A DNA stretch of 64,000 bases from Agrococcus carbonis (GTDB taxonomy: Bacteria; Actinomycetota; Actinomycetes; Actinomycetales; Microbacteriaceae): NCBI RefSeq assembly GCF_900104705.1, contig NZ_LT629734.1, positions 372,001 through 436,000 on the forward strand. The letters are read 5' to 3'. Numbering within the stretch: position 1 is the stretch's first letter; the number at the start of each line of letters is the position of its first letter. The notes beneath the pieces were generated by a model. The model was not told the origin of the DNA. It was given only the letters and a program-made list of their open reading frames with translations, and made no database searches. Both the position numbers and the translations under genes were made by a program. Positions 39,888-48,089 of the stretch are shown here, one piece after another.

Positions 39888-40549
39888 TCGACGACGCGAT
39901 CGGCGGCTTCCTCGACGCCGTCGCGGGCATCGACCCGCTGCTGCGCACCGTGCTCGCCGGCATCGCGATCCTGCTCGAGACGAGCGTGCTGCTCGGCCTC
40001 GTGGTGCCCGGCGACACGATCGTGATCGTCGCGGCCCTCGCGGTCGAGGAGTGGCCCTGGTGGCTCGGGCTCATCGTCGCGACGGTCATCGGCGCGCTGT
40101 GCGGCGAGACGATCGGCTTCGCGATCGGTCGCTGGCTCGCCCCCGCGATCGACCGCTGGCTCGAGCGCCGCTGGCCGCGCGCATCGAAGCAGTGGCGGCG
40201 CACCGAGCGCTACCTCGCGCGCCGCGGCGGGCCGGCGATCTTCCTGTCGCGCTTCCTGCCGGTCGCGCACTCGCTCGTGCCGCTCATCGCCGGCGGCGCG
40301 GGCATGCCCTACCGCCGCTTCCTGCGCTGGACGCTGCCCGCGTGCCTGCTGTGGGCGACGGCGTACGCGACCGCGGGCTGGCTCGCGGGCGGCACCTACC
40401 GCGAGCTCGCCGACCGCCTGCACGGCGCGGGCTACGTGCTCGTCGCCGTCATCGCGGGCTTCATCCTGCTCGTGTGGGTCGCGAAGCGCGTCATCTCTCG
40501 CTCGGAGTCCCGGCACATGGACGACGAGCAGGAGGACGCGGCGGGCTGA
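39884..40549 (+). CDS. DedA-family membrane protein
   Basis: A 221-residue DedA/VTT-domain protein. LLETSVLLGLVVPGDTIVIVAALA is the first re-entrant region, GETIGFAIGRWL and FLSRFLPVAHSLVPLIAG (with the essential Arg) are the second, and two further hydrophobic helices close it. The family translocates lipid carriers such as undecaprenyl phosphate or phosphatidylethanolamine. GTG at 39884 overlaps the pabC stop. One of two DedA-like genes in the window (see 51693). Confidence 0.88.
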   Translation: MIDDAIGGFLDAVAGIDPLLRTVLAGIAILLETSVLLGLVVPGDTIVIVAALAVEEWPWWLGLIVATVIGALCGETIGFAIGRWLAPAIDRWLERRWPRASKQWRRTERYLARRGGPAIFLSRFLPVAHSLVPLIAGGAGMPYRRFLRWTLPACLLWATAYATAGWLAGGTYRELADRLHGAGYVLVAVIAGFILLVWVAKRVISRSESRHMDDEQEDAAG

Positions 40550-40567
40550 GCGGGCCGCGCGCCTGCC

Positions 40568-41212
40568 TCAGGCGGCGTCGTCGCCGATCACCCGGGTGAG
40601 GTGCTGCCGCGCGAGCTCCATCCCGAGCGCGAGGTAGCGCGGGTCGCCGTCCGGGTCGTGCATGAACGCGTAGGTGACGAGCGCGTCGAGCGAGCCGATC
40701 GCGAGCTCGAGGTCGCCGCGGCGCGCGTCGTCCATCTCGACGCCCCAGCGCTCGCGCAGGTAGCGCTCGACGTCCGCGACGAAGATCGGCGCGACGGGCT
40801 CCCGGCTCTCCGGCCCGAGGTCGAGCCCCTCGCCCGTGCGCAGGGCCCGGAACGACGGCACGGAGCGGAAGGTCTCGACCATCGCGCCGACGATGCCCTC
40901 CATCGCCTCGCCCCACGTCGCGTGCTCGGCCGCCATCTCGCGCTCGATCGCGTGCCGGAGCCGCTCGAAGTTGCGCTCGGCGAGCGCCACGAGCACGGCG
41001 ACGCGATCCGGGAAGTAGCGGTACACGGTGCCGATCGACGCGCCGGCGCGCTCGGCGACGAGCGCGGTCGTGAGGTGCTCGATGCCCTGCTCGACGACGA
41101 CGGCCGCCGCGGCGTCGAGCAGCGCCTCGATGCGATGCGCGGCGCGCGCCTGCACGGGCTCGTGGCGCACGGTCACCGAGTGGGACGGAGAAGCCGCTCC
41201 GCGTTCGTCCAT
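40568..41212 (-). CDS. TetR-family transcriptional regulator
   Basis: A 214-residue repressor. The N-terminal helix-turn-helix (RIEALLDAAAAVVVEQG ... GASIGTVYRYFPDRVAVLVAL) is typical TetR_N; the C-terminal ligand domain is unremarkable. ATG at 41212 (MDERGAAS) lies 9 nt after GAGAGG; another ATG three codons up (41221) directly abuts that SD. Divergent from the SRAP gene across about 50 bp, which may be its target; the sequence ATACTCTCACC there has no clean palindrome. Confidence 0.88.
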   Translation of the reverse strand: MDERGAASPSHSVTVRHEPVQARAAHRIEALLDAAAAVVVEQGIEHLTTALVAERAGASIGTVYRYFPDRVAVLVALAERNFERLRHAIEREMAAEHATWGEAMEGIVGAMVETFRSVPSFRALRTGEGLDLGPESREPVAPIFVADVERYLRERWGVEMDDARRGDLELAIGSLDALVTYAFMHDPDGDPRYLALGMELARQHLTRVIGDDAA

Positions 41213-41261
41213 GACGGCCATCCTCTCGCATCCGGGTCCACTAGGTGAGAGTATCTCCGAC

Positions 41262-41951
41262 ATGTGCGGACGCTACGTGATGGCCACGCCCGCGACCGAT
41301 CTCGTCGCGCTGTTCGAGGTCGACGAGGCGGCCGACGGCCTCCCGCAGCCCAACTGGAACATCCCCCCGACCACGACCGTGCCGATCGTCGTCGAGCCGC
41401 GGCCGCGCGACGACGGCCCGCCCGTGCGCCGGCTCGAGCCGGCCCGCTGGGGGCTCGTGCCCGCGTGGGCGGACGACGTCTCGGTCGGCTCCCGCGCGTT
41501 CAACGCGCGCAGCGAGACGGCCGCGTCGAAGCCGATGTTCCGCGACGGCGTGCGCGAGCGGCGCGCGCTCGTGCCGGCCGACGGGTGGTACGAGTGGCGG
41601 CGCCTGGGCGAGGCGAAGACGCCGCACTACGTGCACGGCGACGCGCCCATCTCGTTCGCCGGGCTCTACGCGTGGTGGAAGCAGCCCGACGGCTCCTGGC
41701 TGCTGTCGACCACCATCCTCACGACAGCGGCGACGGGCGAGCTCGCGAGCATCCACGAGCGGATGCCGCTCGTCGTCGCGCCCGAGATGCGGGATGCGTG
41801 GCTCGACCCGGCCGAGGACGGCGAGGCCGCGCTCGAGGCCGTGGTCGCCGAGGCGGGCGACGTCGCGGCGGGGCTCACCATCCACGAGGTCGACCGGCGC
41901 GTCGGCAGCGTGCGCGAGGAGGGCGCGGATCTGATCCGGCCGGTCGGCTGA
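41262..41951 (+). CDS. SRAP-domain abasic-site crosslinking protein (YedK/HMCES)
   Basis: Forms a protective thiazolidine crosslink to abasic sites in single-stranded DNA. Of 229 residues, the N-terminal MCGRYV exposes the catalytic Cys2 after Met removal; FNARSETAASKPMFRD gives the Asn and Glu, LVPADGWYEWR the conserved Trp/Glu, and HERMPLVV the catalytic His. ATG at 41262. Often SOS-linked, but no LexA box is obvious here. Divergent from TetR. Confidence 0.93.
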   Translation: MCGRYVMATPATDLVALFEVDEAADGLPQPNWNIPPTTTVPIVVEPRPRDDGPPVRRLEPARWGLVPAWADDVSVGSRAFNARSETAASKPMFRDGVRERRALVPADGWYEWRRLGEAKTPHYVHGDAPISFAGLYAWWKQPDGSWLLSTTILTTAATGELASIHERMPLVVAPEMRDAWLDPAEDGEAALEAVVAEAGDVAAGLTIHEVDRRVGSVREEGADLIRPVG

Positions 41952-42015
41952 TCATCGTCCCGCGGCATCCTGCAGTCGGTAGGGTCGATGGCGTCCACGG
42001 CTCAGGAGGTCACGC

Positions 42016-43053
42016 ATGGATGAGCTCGACCCGCTCTCGCGAGTGCCCGAGCGCATCAAGCACACCGCGGCGCGAGTCGAGGACTGGGTGCACGAGGTGC
42101 GGGAGGCGCGCGCCCTGCGCGCGGGCCGTCTCCCGGCGATCGTCGCGTACCCCGGCTACGGCGGCGACGGCTGGGTGCGGGTGCTCGCGCGCGTGCTGCT
42201 CGTGCAGCCGGGCGCCGAGCGCAGCGTGCACTACGAGAACGTGCGCGGCTGGCGCTCCTTCACCTCCCTCGCGCTCAACGACATCGAGGTGACGATCGAG
42301 GCGGGCGGCGAGCAGCACGTCGTCGTGGCGGATCGCGGCGGCATCGTCGATGCGATCGTGCCAGCGCGGCTCGAGCCGGGCTGGCGGGAGGTCACGATCT
42401 CGGTCGCCGGATCGGTAGAAGTCGCCGCTCCGGTCTTCGTCGTCGACCCGGCGACCCGCTTCGGCGTCGTGAGCGACATCGACGACACCGTCATGGTCAC
42501 CTCGCTCCCCCGCCCACTGCTCGCTGCCTGGAACGCGTTCGTGCTCGACGAGCACGCCCGCACCCCGGTCCCCGGCATGGCGGTCCTCTACGAGCGCATC
42601 GCGCGGCAGCACCCCGGCAGCCCCTTCATCTACCTCTCGACCGGCGCCTGGAACGCCGCGCCGACCCTGTCGCGCTTCCTCTCGCGCAACCTCTACCCCG
42701 CGGGCGCGATGCTGCTGACCGACTGGGGCCCCACGCCCGACCGGTTCTTCCGCTCGGGCAAGGAGCACAAGCGCCTGCAGCTGCAGCGCCTCGCGCGCGA
42801 GTTCCCCGACATCGCGTGGCTGCTCGTGGGCGACGACGGCCAGCACGACGAGGAGCTCTACGGCGAGTTCGCGAGCGCGCACCCGCGGTCGGTGCGGGCC
42901 GTCGCGATCCGCGAGCTCTCGGCGCAGGAGGCCGTGCTCGCCGGTGGTCGCAAGCACGCCGACACGCGCTCGATGCACCCGTGGGTGTGGTCGCCCAACG
43001 GCGGCGGCCTCGCGCGCGAGCTCGGCGCGATCCCCGAGCTCGAGGTGCTCTGA
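42016..43053 (+). CDS. App1-family phosphatase (DUF2183)
   Basis: A 345-residue protein with the App1 catalytic block VVSDIDDTVMVTSL (DxDxT HAD-type motif, near residue 155) and the FIYLSTGAWNAAPTLSRFL plus WLLVGDDGQHDEELY segments. Yeast App1 is a phosphatidate phosphatase. The N-terminal half is a beta-rich region found with this family in actinobacteria. ATG at 42016 follows AGGAGG. Substrate in bacteria is unproven. Confidence 0.88.
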   Translation: MDELDPLSRVPERIKHTAARVEDWVHEVREARALRAGRLPAIVAYPGYGGDGWVRVLARVLLVQPGAERSVHYENVRGWRSFTSLALNDIEVTIEAGGEQHVVVADRGGIVDAIVPARLEPGWREVTISVAGSVEVAAPVFVVDPATRFGVVSDIDDTVMVTSLPRPLLAAWNAFVLDEHARTPVPGMAVLYERIARQHPGSPFIYLSTGAWNAAPTLSRFLSRNLYPAGAMLLTDWGPTPDRFFRSGKEHKRLQLQRLAREFPDIAWLLVGDDGQHDEELYGEFASAHPRSVRAVAIRELSAQEAVLAGGRKHADTRSMHPWVWSPNGGGLARELGAIPELEVL

Positions 43054-43088
43054 GCGCCCTCCCGCCACGTGCGGGCTCCCTGCCTGGC

Positions 43089-43115
43089 CTTGCGATGCAA
43101 GGTATCGTGCAGCAC
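43089..43115 (+). promoter_or_regulatory. padR promoter with operator palindrome
   Basis: CTTGC-GAT-GCAAG (43089-43101) is a perfect palindrome directly before TATCGT (43103-43108), which stands 7 nt before the PadR ATG (43116). The transcript is probably leaderless, and PadR binding would block the -10/-35 region. Confidence 0.65.
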
Positions 43116-43451
43116 ATGGCCGATGGCTCCGTGGCGACCCAGCTGCGCAAGGGCGTGCTCGGCCCGGCCGTCCTCGCGCTGCTCGAGCAGCGGGAGCGCT
43201 ATGGGCTCGAGATCGTGCGGGAGCTCTCCGACGCGGGCCTCGTGGCCAGCGAGGGCACGGTCTACCCCCTGCTCACCCGGCTCCAGGATGCCGGGAGGGT
43301 GGCGAGCGACTGGGTGATCGCCGACGGCGCCCGCCCGCGCCGCTTCTACCGGCTGACGCCCGCCGGCCGAGCCGAGCTGGCCGCCTTCCGCGCCGAGTGG
43401 CCGGTGTTCGCCCGAGCCGTGCACGGCATCCTCGACCCCGAGAGGCACTGA
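43116..43451 (+). CDS. PadR-family transcriptional regulator
   Basis: A 111-residue winged-helix protein: GVLGPAVLALLEQRERYGLEIVREL and EGTVYPLLTRLQDAGRV are the PadR signatures, with a short C-terminal dimerisation helix. ATG at 43116. It is 4 bp before a HAAS-domain membrane protein gene; PadR-HAAS pairs are common, and the regulator normally represses its own operon, here probably via CTTGCGATGCAAG. Confidence 0.92.
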   Translation: MADGSVATQLRKGVLGPAVLALLEQRERYGLEIVRELSDAGLVASEGTVYPLLTRLQDAGRVASDWVIADGARPRRFYRLTPAGRAELAAFRAEWPVFARAVHGILDPERH

Positions 43452-43455
43452 CGCC

Positions 43456-43902
43456 ATGACCGACTCCCCCGCCCTCCCGGCCGCAGCGCGGCGCTACCTC
43501 GAGACGCTCGAGCTGCGCGCCGCGTCGTTGCCCGAGGCGCACCGCGCCCAGCTCGTCGAGCAGATCGCCGAGCACCTGGAGGCCGCCGTGGCGGACGGCG
43601 ACAGCCTCGACGAGACGCTGGCCAGGCTCGGCAGCCCGCAGGAGCTCGTCGACGCCGCAGACGGCCGGCTCGAGCGACCGGCGCGGTCCGTCGACCGCCG
43701 CGCGACGATCGCGACCATGGTCGGCGTGGTGGCGCTCGTGCTGGGCGCACTGCTCGTCGTGTGCAGCATAGGGATGATCGCGCTCACGGGCAGGTGGCGG
43801 TCGATCGTCATCGCCATCCCCGCGATGGCGCTGCTCATCCCGGTCGGCGCGCTGCTGCTCACCTGGGCTCGCCGCCGGCGCCGACAGGGGCGGACGAGCT
43901 AG
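43456..43902 (+). CDS. HAAS-domain membrane protein
   Basis: A 148-residue protein. The N-terminal HAAS (DUF1700-like) helical domain, residues 10-70, has RYLETLELRAASLPEAHRAQ and LARLGSPQELVDAA; two hydrophobic helices (about 83-107 and 114-137) follow, then an Arg-rich tail. ATG at 43456, 4 bp from padR. Its TAG stop shares CTAG (43899-43902) with that of the next gene on the other strand. Confidence 0.8.
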   Translation: MTDSPALPAAARRYLETLELRAASLPEAHRAQLVEQIAEHLEAAVADGDSLDETLARLGSPQELVDAADGRLERPARSVDRRATIATMVGVVALVLGALLVVCSIGMIALTGRWRSIVIAIPAMALLIPVGALLLTWARRRRRQGRTS

Positions 43903-44513
43903 CGGGCCAGCACCTCGCCAGCGCGGCCCGAGGCGCGGATCCACCCGCCCGATTCGGTCACCCGCACCGGCGCGTCGCCGAGGAACCGCATCGCGACGAG
44001 GGCGGCGGCCTGACCGGCGGTCAGCCCGCTCGGGTGCACCGCGCGAGCCCACACCGCACGCTCCGCGCGCCGTCGCACCGGCTCTCCCGGCGAGGCCGGC
44101 AGCGACGCCTCGACGTCCGCGGCCGCCTGGGTCGCGAGCGCGCGCACCGCTGCGGCGTCGACGTCGCCCGTGTGCGCCCAGCCGCCCCGCGGCGGCGAGA
44201 CCGCGGCCCACGCCGGGCGACCCACCGCATCCGGGATCTCGATGTCGGCGCCCTCGCGCAGGGCGTCCCGCAGGGCGGCGAGCGCGACGACGCCGTCGAA
44301 GCGCGCGGGCTCGCGCATGCGCGACGCCCGGGCGACGAGCACCGTCGGCCCCGTGTCGAGCAGGCCGGAGGATGCGGTCATGGGCGTCGTGATCAGCGCG
44401 ACGTCGCCGTCGGCCGCGAGCCGCACGGTGCCGTCGCCGAAGACGGCGGCCCGGTCGAGCAGCAGGACGAGGTCGGCGCGGGCGCGCTCGTCGAGGGTCA
44501 GGATGGCGTGCAT
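43899..44513 (-). CDS. Conserved hypothetical protein
   Basis: A 204-residue soluble protein, rich in Ala, Val and Arg, without a signal peptide, membrane helix or recognisable motif. Its middle (LVARASRMREPARFDGVVALAALRDALREG) and its end (GLTAGQAAALVAMRFLGDAPV) look structured, and codon use is normal for the genome. ATG at 44513. It is convergent with the HAAS gene and divergent from the thioesterase gene. No function is assigned. Confidence 0.65.
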   Translation of the reverse strand: MHAILTLDERARADLVLLLDRAAVFGDGTVRLAADGDVALITTPMTASSGLLDTGPTVLVARASRMREPARFDGVVALAALRDALREGADIEIPDAVGRPAWAAVSPPRGGWAHTGDVDAAAVRALATQAAADVEASLPASPGEPVRRRAERAVWARAVHPSGLTAGQAAALVAMRFLGDAPVRVTESGGWIRASGRAGEVLAR

Positions 44514-44568
44514 GCGCTCTCTAGACTAGGGCGGGCCCGTCCGGGCAGCCGCGCCGAGAGGAGCCTGC

Positions 44569-45450
44569 GTGACCGATCGCATCCGCATCCTGCTGGAGAC
44601 CCTGAACCTCGCCGACACCGGCGCCCGCACCGATGAGGACATCTTCACGGGCACGAGCCACCCGATGCCCTACGGCCGCGTCTTCGGCGGGCAGGTGATG
44701 GCGCAGGCCGTCGTCGCCGCGCAGCGCACGACGCCGCCGGATCGCCACATCCACTCGGTGCACGGCTACTTCGTGCGGCCCGGCGACGTCGAGCGGCCCA
44801 TCACGTTCGCGGTCGAGCGCATCCACGACGGTCGCTCGTTCGGCACGCGTCGCGTGCAGGCCTACCAGGACGGCGTGCCGATCATGTCGATGATCTCGTC
44901 GTTCCAGGACGTCGACGGCGGCCCGTCGTCGCAGCATCCGATGCCCGAGGGGCTGCCCGGCCCCGAGGAGCTGCCGAGCTCCGACGAGCTGCTCGCGCCC
45001 TACGCCGGCCACCCGCAGGCGCGTGCGGTCATCGCGCGGCCGTTCGACATCCGGCACGTCGAGGGGCCCATCTACCTGCCCGATCCCGCCCGCGAGCGGC
45101 ACGCGAAGCAGCACGTCTGGATCCGCGCGAAGGACCGCCTGCCGGACGACGACGCCCTGCACCGCGCGGCCCTCGCCTACCTCTCGGACTACGCGATGCT
45201 CGAGCCGATCGTGCGCATGCACGGCGCCGCATGGACGACGCCGGGCCTCAAGGCGGCGAGCCTCGACCACGCGCTCTGGTGGCACCGGCCCGCGCGCGTC
45301 GACGAATGGCTCCTGCTCGAGCTCGAGACGAGCTCGTCCGGCGGCGGGCGCGGCCTCGGGCACGGCCACATCTACTCGGCCGACGGCACGCACGTCGCGA
45401 CCGTCGCGCAGGAGGGCATGGTGCGCGTGCCCGAGGAGGGGCAGCCGTGA
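44569..45450 (+). CDS. tesB: Acyl-CoA thioesterase II
   Basis: Hydrolyses medium- to long-chain acyl-CoA. Of 293 residues, two hotdog halves are visible: RVFGGQVMAQAVVAAQRT and HSVHGYFVRPGD in the first; AALAYLSDYAMLEPI with the catalytic Asp and SLDHALWWHRPARVDEWLL in the second. GTG at 44569 follows GAGAGGAG. Coupled to the next gene by GTGA. Confidence 0.93.
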   Translation: MTDRIRILLETLNLADTGARTDEDIFTGTSHPMPYGRVFGGQVMAQAVVAAQRTTPPDRHIHSVHGYFVRPGDVERPITFAVERIHDGRSFGTRRVQAYQDGVPIMSMISSFQDVDGGPSSQHPMPEGLPGPEELPSSDELLAPYAGHPQARAVIARPFDIRHVEGPIYLPDPARERHAKQHVWIRAKDRLPDDDALHRAALAYLSDYAMLEPIVRMHGAAWTTPGLKAASLDHALWWHRPARVDEWLLLELETSSSGGGRGLGHGHIYSADGTHVATVAQEGMVRVPEEGQP

Positions 45451-46022
45451 CGATCCAGCCGATCGAGCCCGCGGAGGCCATGCGCACGATGCGCGCGGCG
45501 CTGCCGCTGCGCACGGAACGGCTCGTGCTGCGCACCCTCCGGCCCGACGACCTCGAGACCGTGCGCGCCTATCGCAACGCCCCGGGCCAGCGCCGCTGGA
45601 CCTACAACCGCGACCAGACCGAGGCCGAGCTCATGGCGTGGACCGCCGGCGGCGCGCCGGTGTTCCTGCGGGACGGCGACGCGGAGCAGCTCGGCATCGA
45701 GCACGACGGCACCCTCGTCGGCGACCTCATGGTGCGGATCACGAGCCTCGGCAGCCGCCAGGCCGAGCTCGGCTGGACGGTCGCCGCCGAGATGCAGGGC
45801 CGCGGCATCGCGACCGAGGCTGCCCGGGCCGCGCTCGAGCTGTGCTTCGCGATGGGCGCCCACCGGGTGATCGCGCACCTCGACGAGGAGAACGTCGCCT
45901 CGCAGCGCGTCGCCGAGCGCATCGGCATGGCCCTCGAGGGCCGCTTCGTCGACGACGAGGTCAACCCGGCCACCGGCGAGCTCGGCACGTCGCTCATCAT
46001 GGCGGTGCGCCGGAGCGCGTAG
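45447..46022 (+). CDS. GNAT-family N-acetyltransferase
   Basis: A 191-residue acetyltransferase of the RimJ/RimL-like type. RLVLRTLRPDDLETV is the opening strand; the acetyl-CoA P-loop is MQGRGIATEAARAAL, and NVASQRVAERIGMALEG is the C-terminal motif. GTG at 45447 overlaps the tesB stop. Targets are unknown; RimJ/L-like proteins acetylate ribosomal protein N-termini or small molecules. Confidence 0.9.
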   Translation: MTIQPIEPAEAMRTMRAALPLRTERLVLRTLRPDDLETVRAYRNAPGQRRWTYNRDQTEAELMAWTAGGAPVFLRDGDAEQLGIEHDGTLVGDLMVRITSLGSRQAELGWTVAAEMQGRGIATEAARAALELCFAMGAHRVIAHLDEENVASQRVAERIGMALEGRFVDDEVNPATGELGTSLIMAVRRSA

Positions 46023-46043
46023 CCCCGGCGCACCCTGCAGCGG

Positions 46044-47564
46044 CTAGTCGTGCTGCGGGAAGCCCAGGTTGAGCCCGCCGTGGCTCGGGTCGAGCCAGCG
46101 GCTCGTGACGACCTTCTCGCGCGTGTAGAACTCGAACGCGTGCTTGCCGTACGCCTTGCCCTGGCCGAAGATCGAGCGCTTCCAGCCGCCGAACGAGTGG
46201 TAGCCGACCGGCACGGGGATCGGCACGTTGATGCCGACCATGCCCACCTGCACCTCGTTCTGGAACCGGCGCGCCGCGCCGCCGTCGTTCGTGAAGATCG
46301 CGGTGCCGTTGCCGTAGGGGTTCGCGTTGATGAGCTCGAGCCCCTCCTCGTACGACTGCACGCGCACGATCGACAGCACGGGCCCGAAGATCTCCTCCTT
46401 GTAGGCGGCGGATGCGGTGGGCACGTTGTCGAGCAGCGTCGGCTTCACCCAGAAGCCGTTCGGGTCGCCGTCGACCTCGGGGTTCCGCCCGTCGACGACG
46501 ACCGTCGCGCCGTCCTGCTCGGCGGTGCCGATGTAGCCGACGACCTTGTCCCGGTGCTGCCCCGTGATGAGCGGGCCCATGTCGTTGTCGCGCGTGCCGT
46601 CGCCCGTGCGGATCGTCGCCATCTTCTCGCGGATCTTGGCGGTGAGCTCGTCGGCGATCGACTCGACCGCGACGACGACCGAGATCGCCATGCAGCGCTC
46701 GCCCGCCGAGCCGAAGCCGGCGTTCACCGCCGCGTCGGCCGTGACGTCGAGGTCGGCGTCCGGCAGCACGAGCATGTGGTTCTTCGCGCCGCCGAGGGCC
46801 TGCACGCGCTTGCCGTGCTTCGAGCCCGTCTCGTAGACGTACTCGGCGATCGGCGTCGAGCCGACGAACGAGATCGCCTGCACGTCCGGATGGGTCAGGA
46901 GCGTGTCGACGGCCTCCTTGTCGCCGTGCACGACCGAGAGCACGCCGTCGGGCAGCCCGGCCTCCTGGAAGAGCTCGGCGATGAAGACCGCGGCCGACGG
47001 ATCCTTCTCGCTCGGCTTGATGACGACCGCGTTGCCCGCCGCGAGCGCGACCGGCGCGAACCACAGCGGGATCATCGCGGGGAAGTTGAAGGGGCTGATG
47101 ATGCCGACGACGCCGAGCGGCTGGCGGAGCGAGTAGACGTCGACGCCGGTCGAGGCGTTCTCGGAGTACTCGCCCTTCGTGAGCAGCGGGAACGCGGTCG
47201 CGAGCTCGGCCACCTCGATGCCGCGCGCGATCTCGCCGAGCGCGTCGGAGTGCACCTTGCCGTGCTCGCGGGTGACGATCGCGGCGAGCTCGTCCTTGCG
47301 CTGCACGATGAGCTCGCGGAAGCGGAACATCACCGCCTGGCGCTTGGCGATCGACATGTCGCGCCACGCCGGGAAGGCGGCCTTCGCGGTGGCGATCGCC
47401 TCGCTCACCTCGTCGGCGCTCGCGAGGCCGACCTCGGAGACCACCCGCCCCAGGGCAGGGTTGAACACCGGCGACGTGCGGCCCGCGCCCTCGCGACGGG
47501 CGCCCGAGATCCAGTGCGGGATCGCGGTCGGCTGCTCAGTGGTCTCGACGGCGGTGTCGGTCAT
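46044..47564 (-). CDS. mmsA: Methylmalonate-semialdehyde dehydrogenase (CoA-acylating)
   Basis: Converts malonate or methylmalonate semialdehyde to acetyl- or propionyl-CoA, with NAD+, in valine and inositol degradation. Of 506 residues: SPFNFPAMIPLWFAPVALAAGN, FVGSTPIAEYVY, ALGGAKNHMLVLPDAD and the catalytic Cys in GSAGERCMAIS (near residue 288) are the MmsA pattern. ATG at 47564 has a strong GGAG. It is monocistronic; no iol or val catabolic genes are in this window. Confidence 0.92.
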   Translation of the reverse strand: MTDTAVETTEQPTAIPHWISGARREGAGRTSPVFNPALGRVVSEVGLASADEVSEAIATAKAAFPAWRDMSIAKRQAVMFRFRELIVQRKDELAAIVTREHGKVHSDALGEIARGIEVAELATAFPLLTKGEYSENASTGVDVYSLRQPLGVVGIISPFNFPAMIPLWFAPVALAAGNAVVIKPSEKDPSAAVFIAELFQEAGLPDGVLSVVHGDKEAVDTLLTHPDVQAISFVGSTPIAEYVYETGSKHGKRVQALGGAKNHMLVLPDADLDVTADAAVNAGFGSAGERCMAISVVVAVESIADELTAKIREKMATIRTGDGTRDNDMGPLITGQHRDKVVGYIGTAEQDGATVVVDGRNPEVDGDPNGFWVKPTLLDNVPTASAAYKEEIFGPVLSIVRVQSYEEGLELINANPYGNGTAIFTNDGGAARRFQNEVQVGMVGINVPIPVPVGYHSFGGWKRSIFGQGKAYGKHAFEFYTREKVVTSRWLDPSHGGLNLGFPQHD

Positions 47565-47633
47565 GGGAGGCTCCTCGACGAAGGTGGCGACGTTGCGCTC
47601 CCAGCCTAGCGAGCGCCGAGGCCGCCGGTCGGC

Positions 47634-48089
47634 CTAGCGTCGGCGGAAGGCGACCGGCTCCTCGAGGTACGGCTCCCAGGCCGCGCGCTCCTCGGCGGTG
47701 AGCCGGCGCGGTCGGCCGGACGCCGCATCCAGCATCACAACCGTCGTCTGCGCCCGCGCGTAGACCTGCGAGCGGTCGGGCGCGTGCACCTCGTAGCAGA
47801 CGTCCATCGAGGCACCGCTCATGCGCCCGATCCAGATCTCGACGACGAGCGGCAGGCGGTGGTGCGGGATCTGGCCGAGGTACTCCGACTCCTGCCGCGC
47901 GATGACCGTGAGGCTCGACGCGCCCGGGCCCGCGTCGATGATCGCCGTCGTCGGCGCGTCCTCGGGTCCCCCGGCCCAGAAGGCCGTGACGCGGGCCTCC
48001 TCGAGGAGCGTCAGCAGCGCTGCGTTGTTGACGTGCCCGTACGCGTCCAGATCCGACCAGCGGACCTGGACGGGCACGGGCAGTCGCAT
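47634..48089 (-). CDS. Acyl-CoA thioesterase (4HBT hotdog)
   Basis: A 151-residue hotdog-fold protein. VRWSDLDAYGHVNNAALLTLLEEAR carries the YbgC-type active-site Asp and the GHVNN helix. ATG at 48089 shares one base with the ettA stop (TGATG). Probable substrate short- or aryl-acyl-CoA; not determinable. Confidence 0.88.
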   Translation of the reverse strand: MRLPVPVQVRWSDLDAYGHVNNAALLTLLEEARVTAFWAGGPEDAPTTAIIDAGPGASSLTVIARQESEYLGQIPHHRLPLVVEIWIGRMSGASMDVCYEVHAPDRSQVYARAQTTVVMLDAASGRPRRLTAEERAAWEPYLEEPVAFRRR

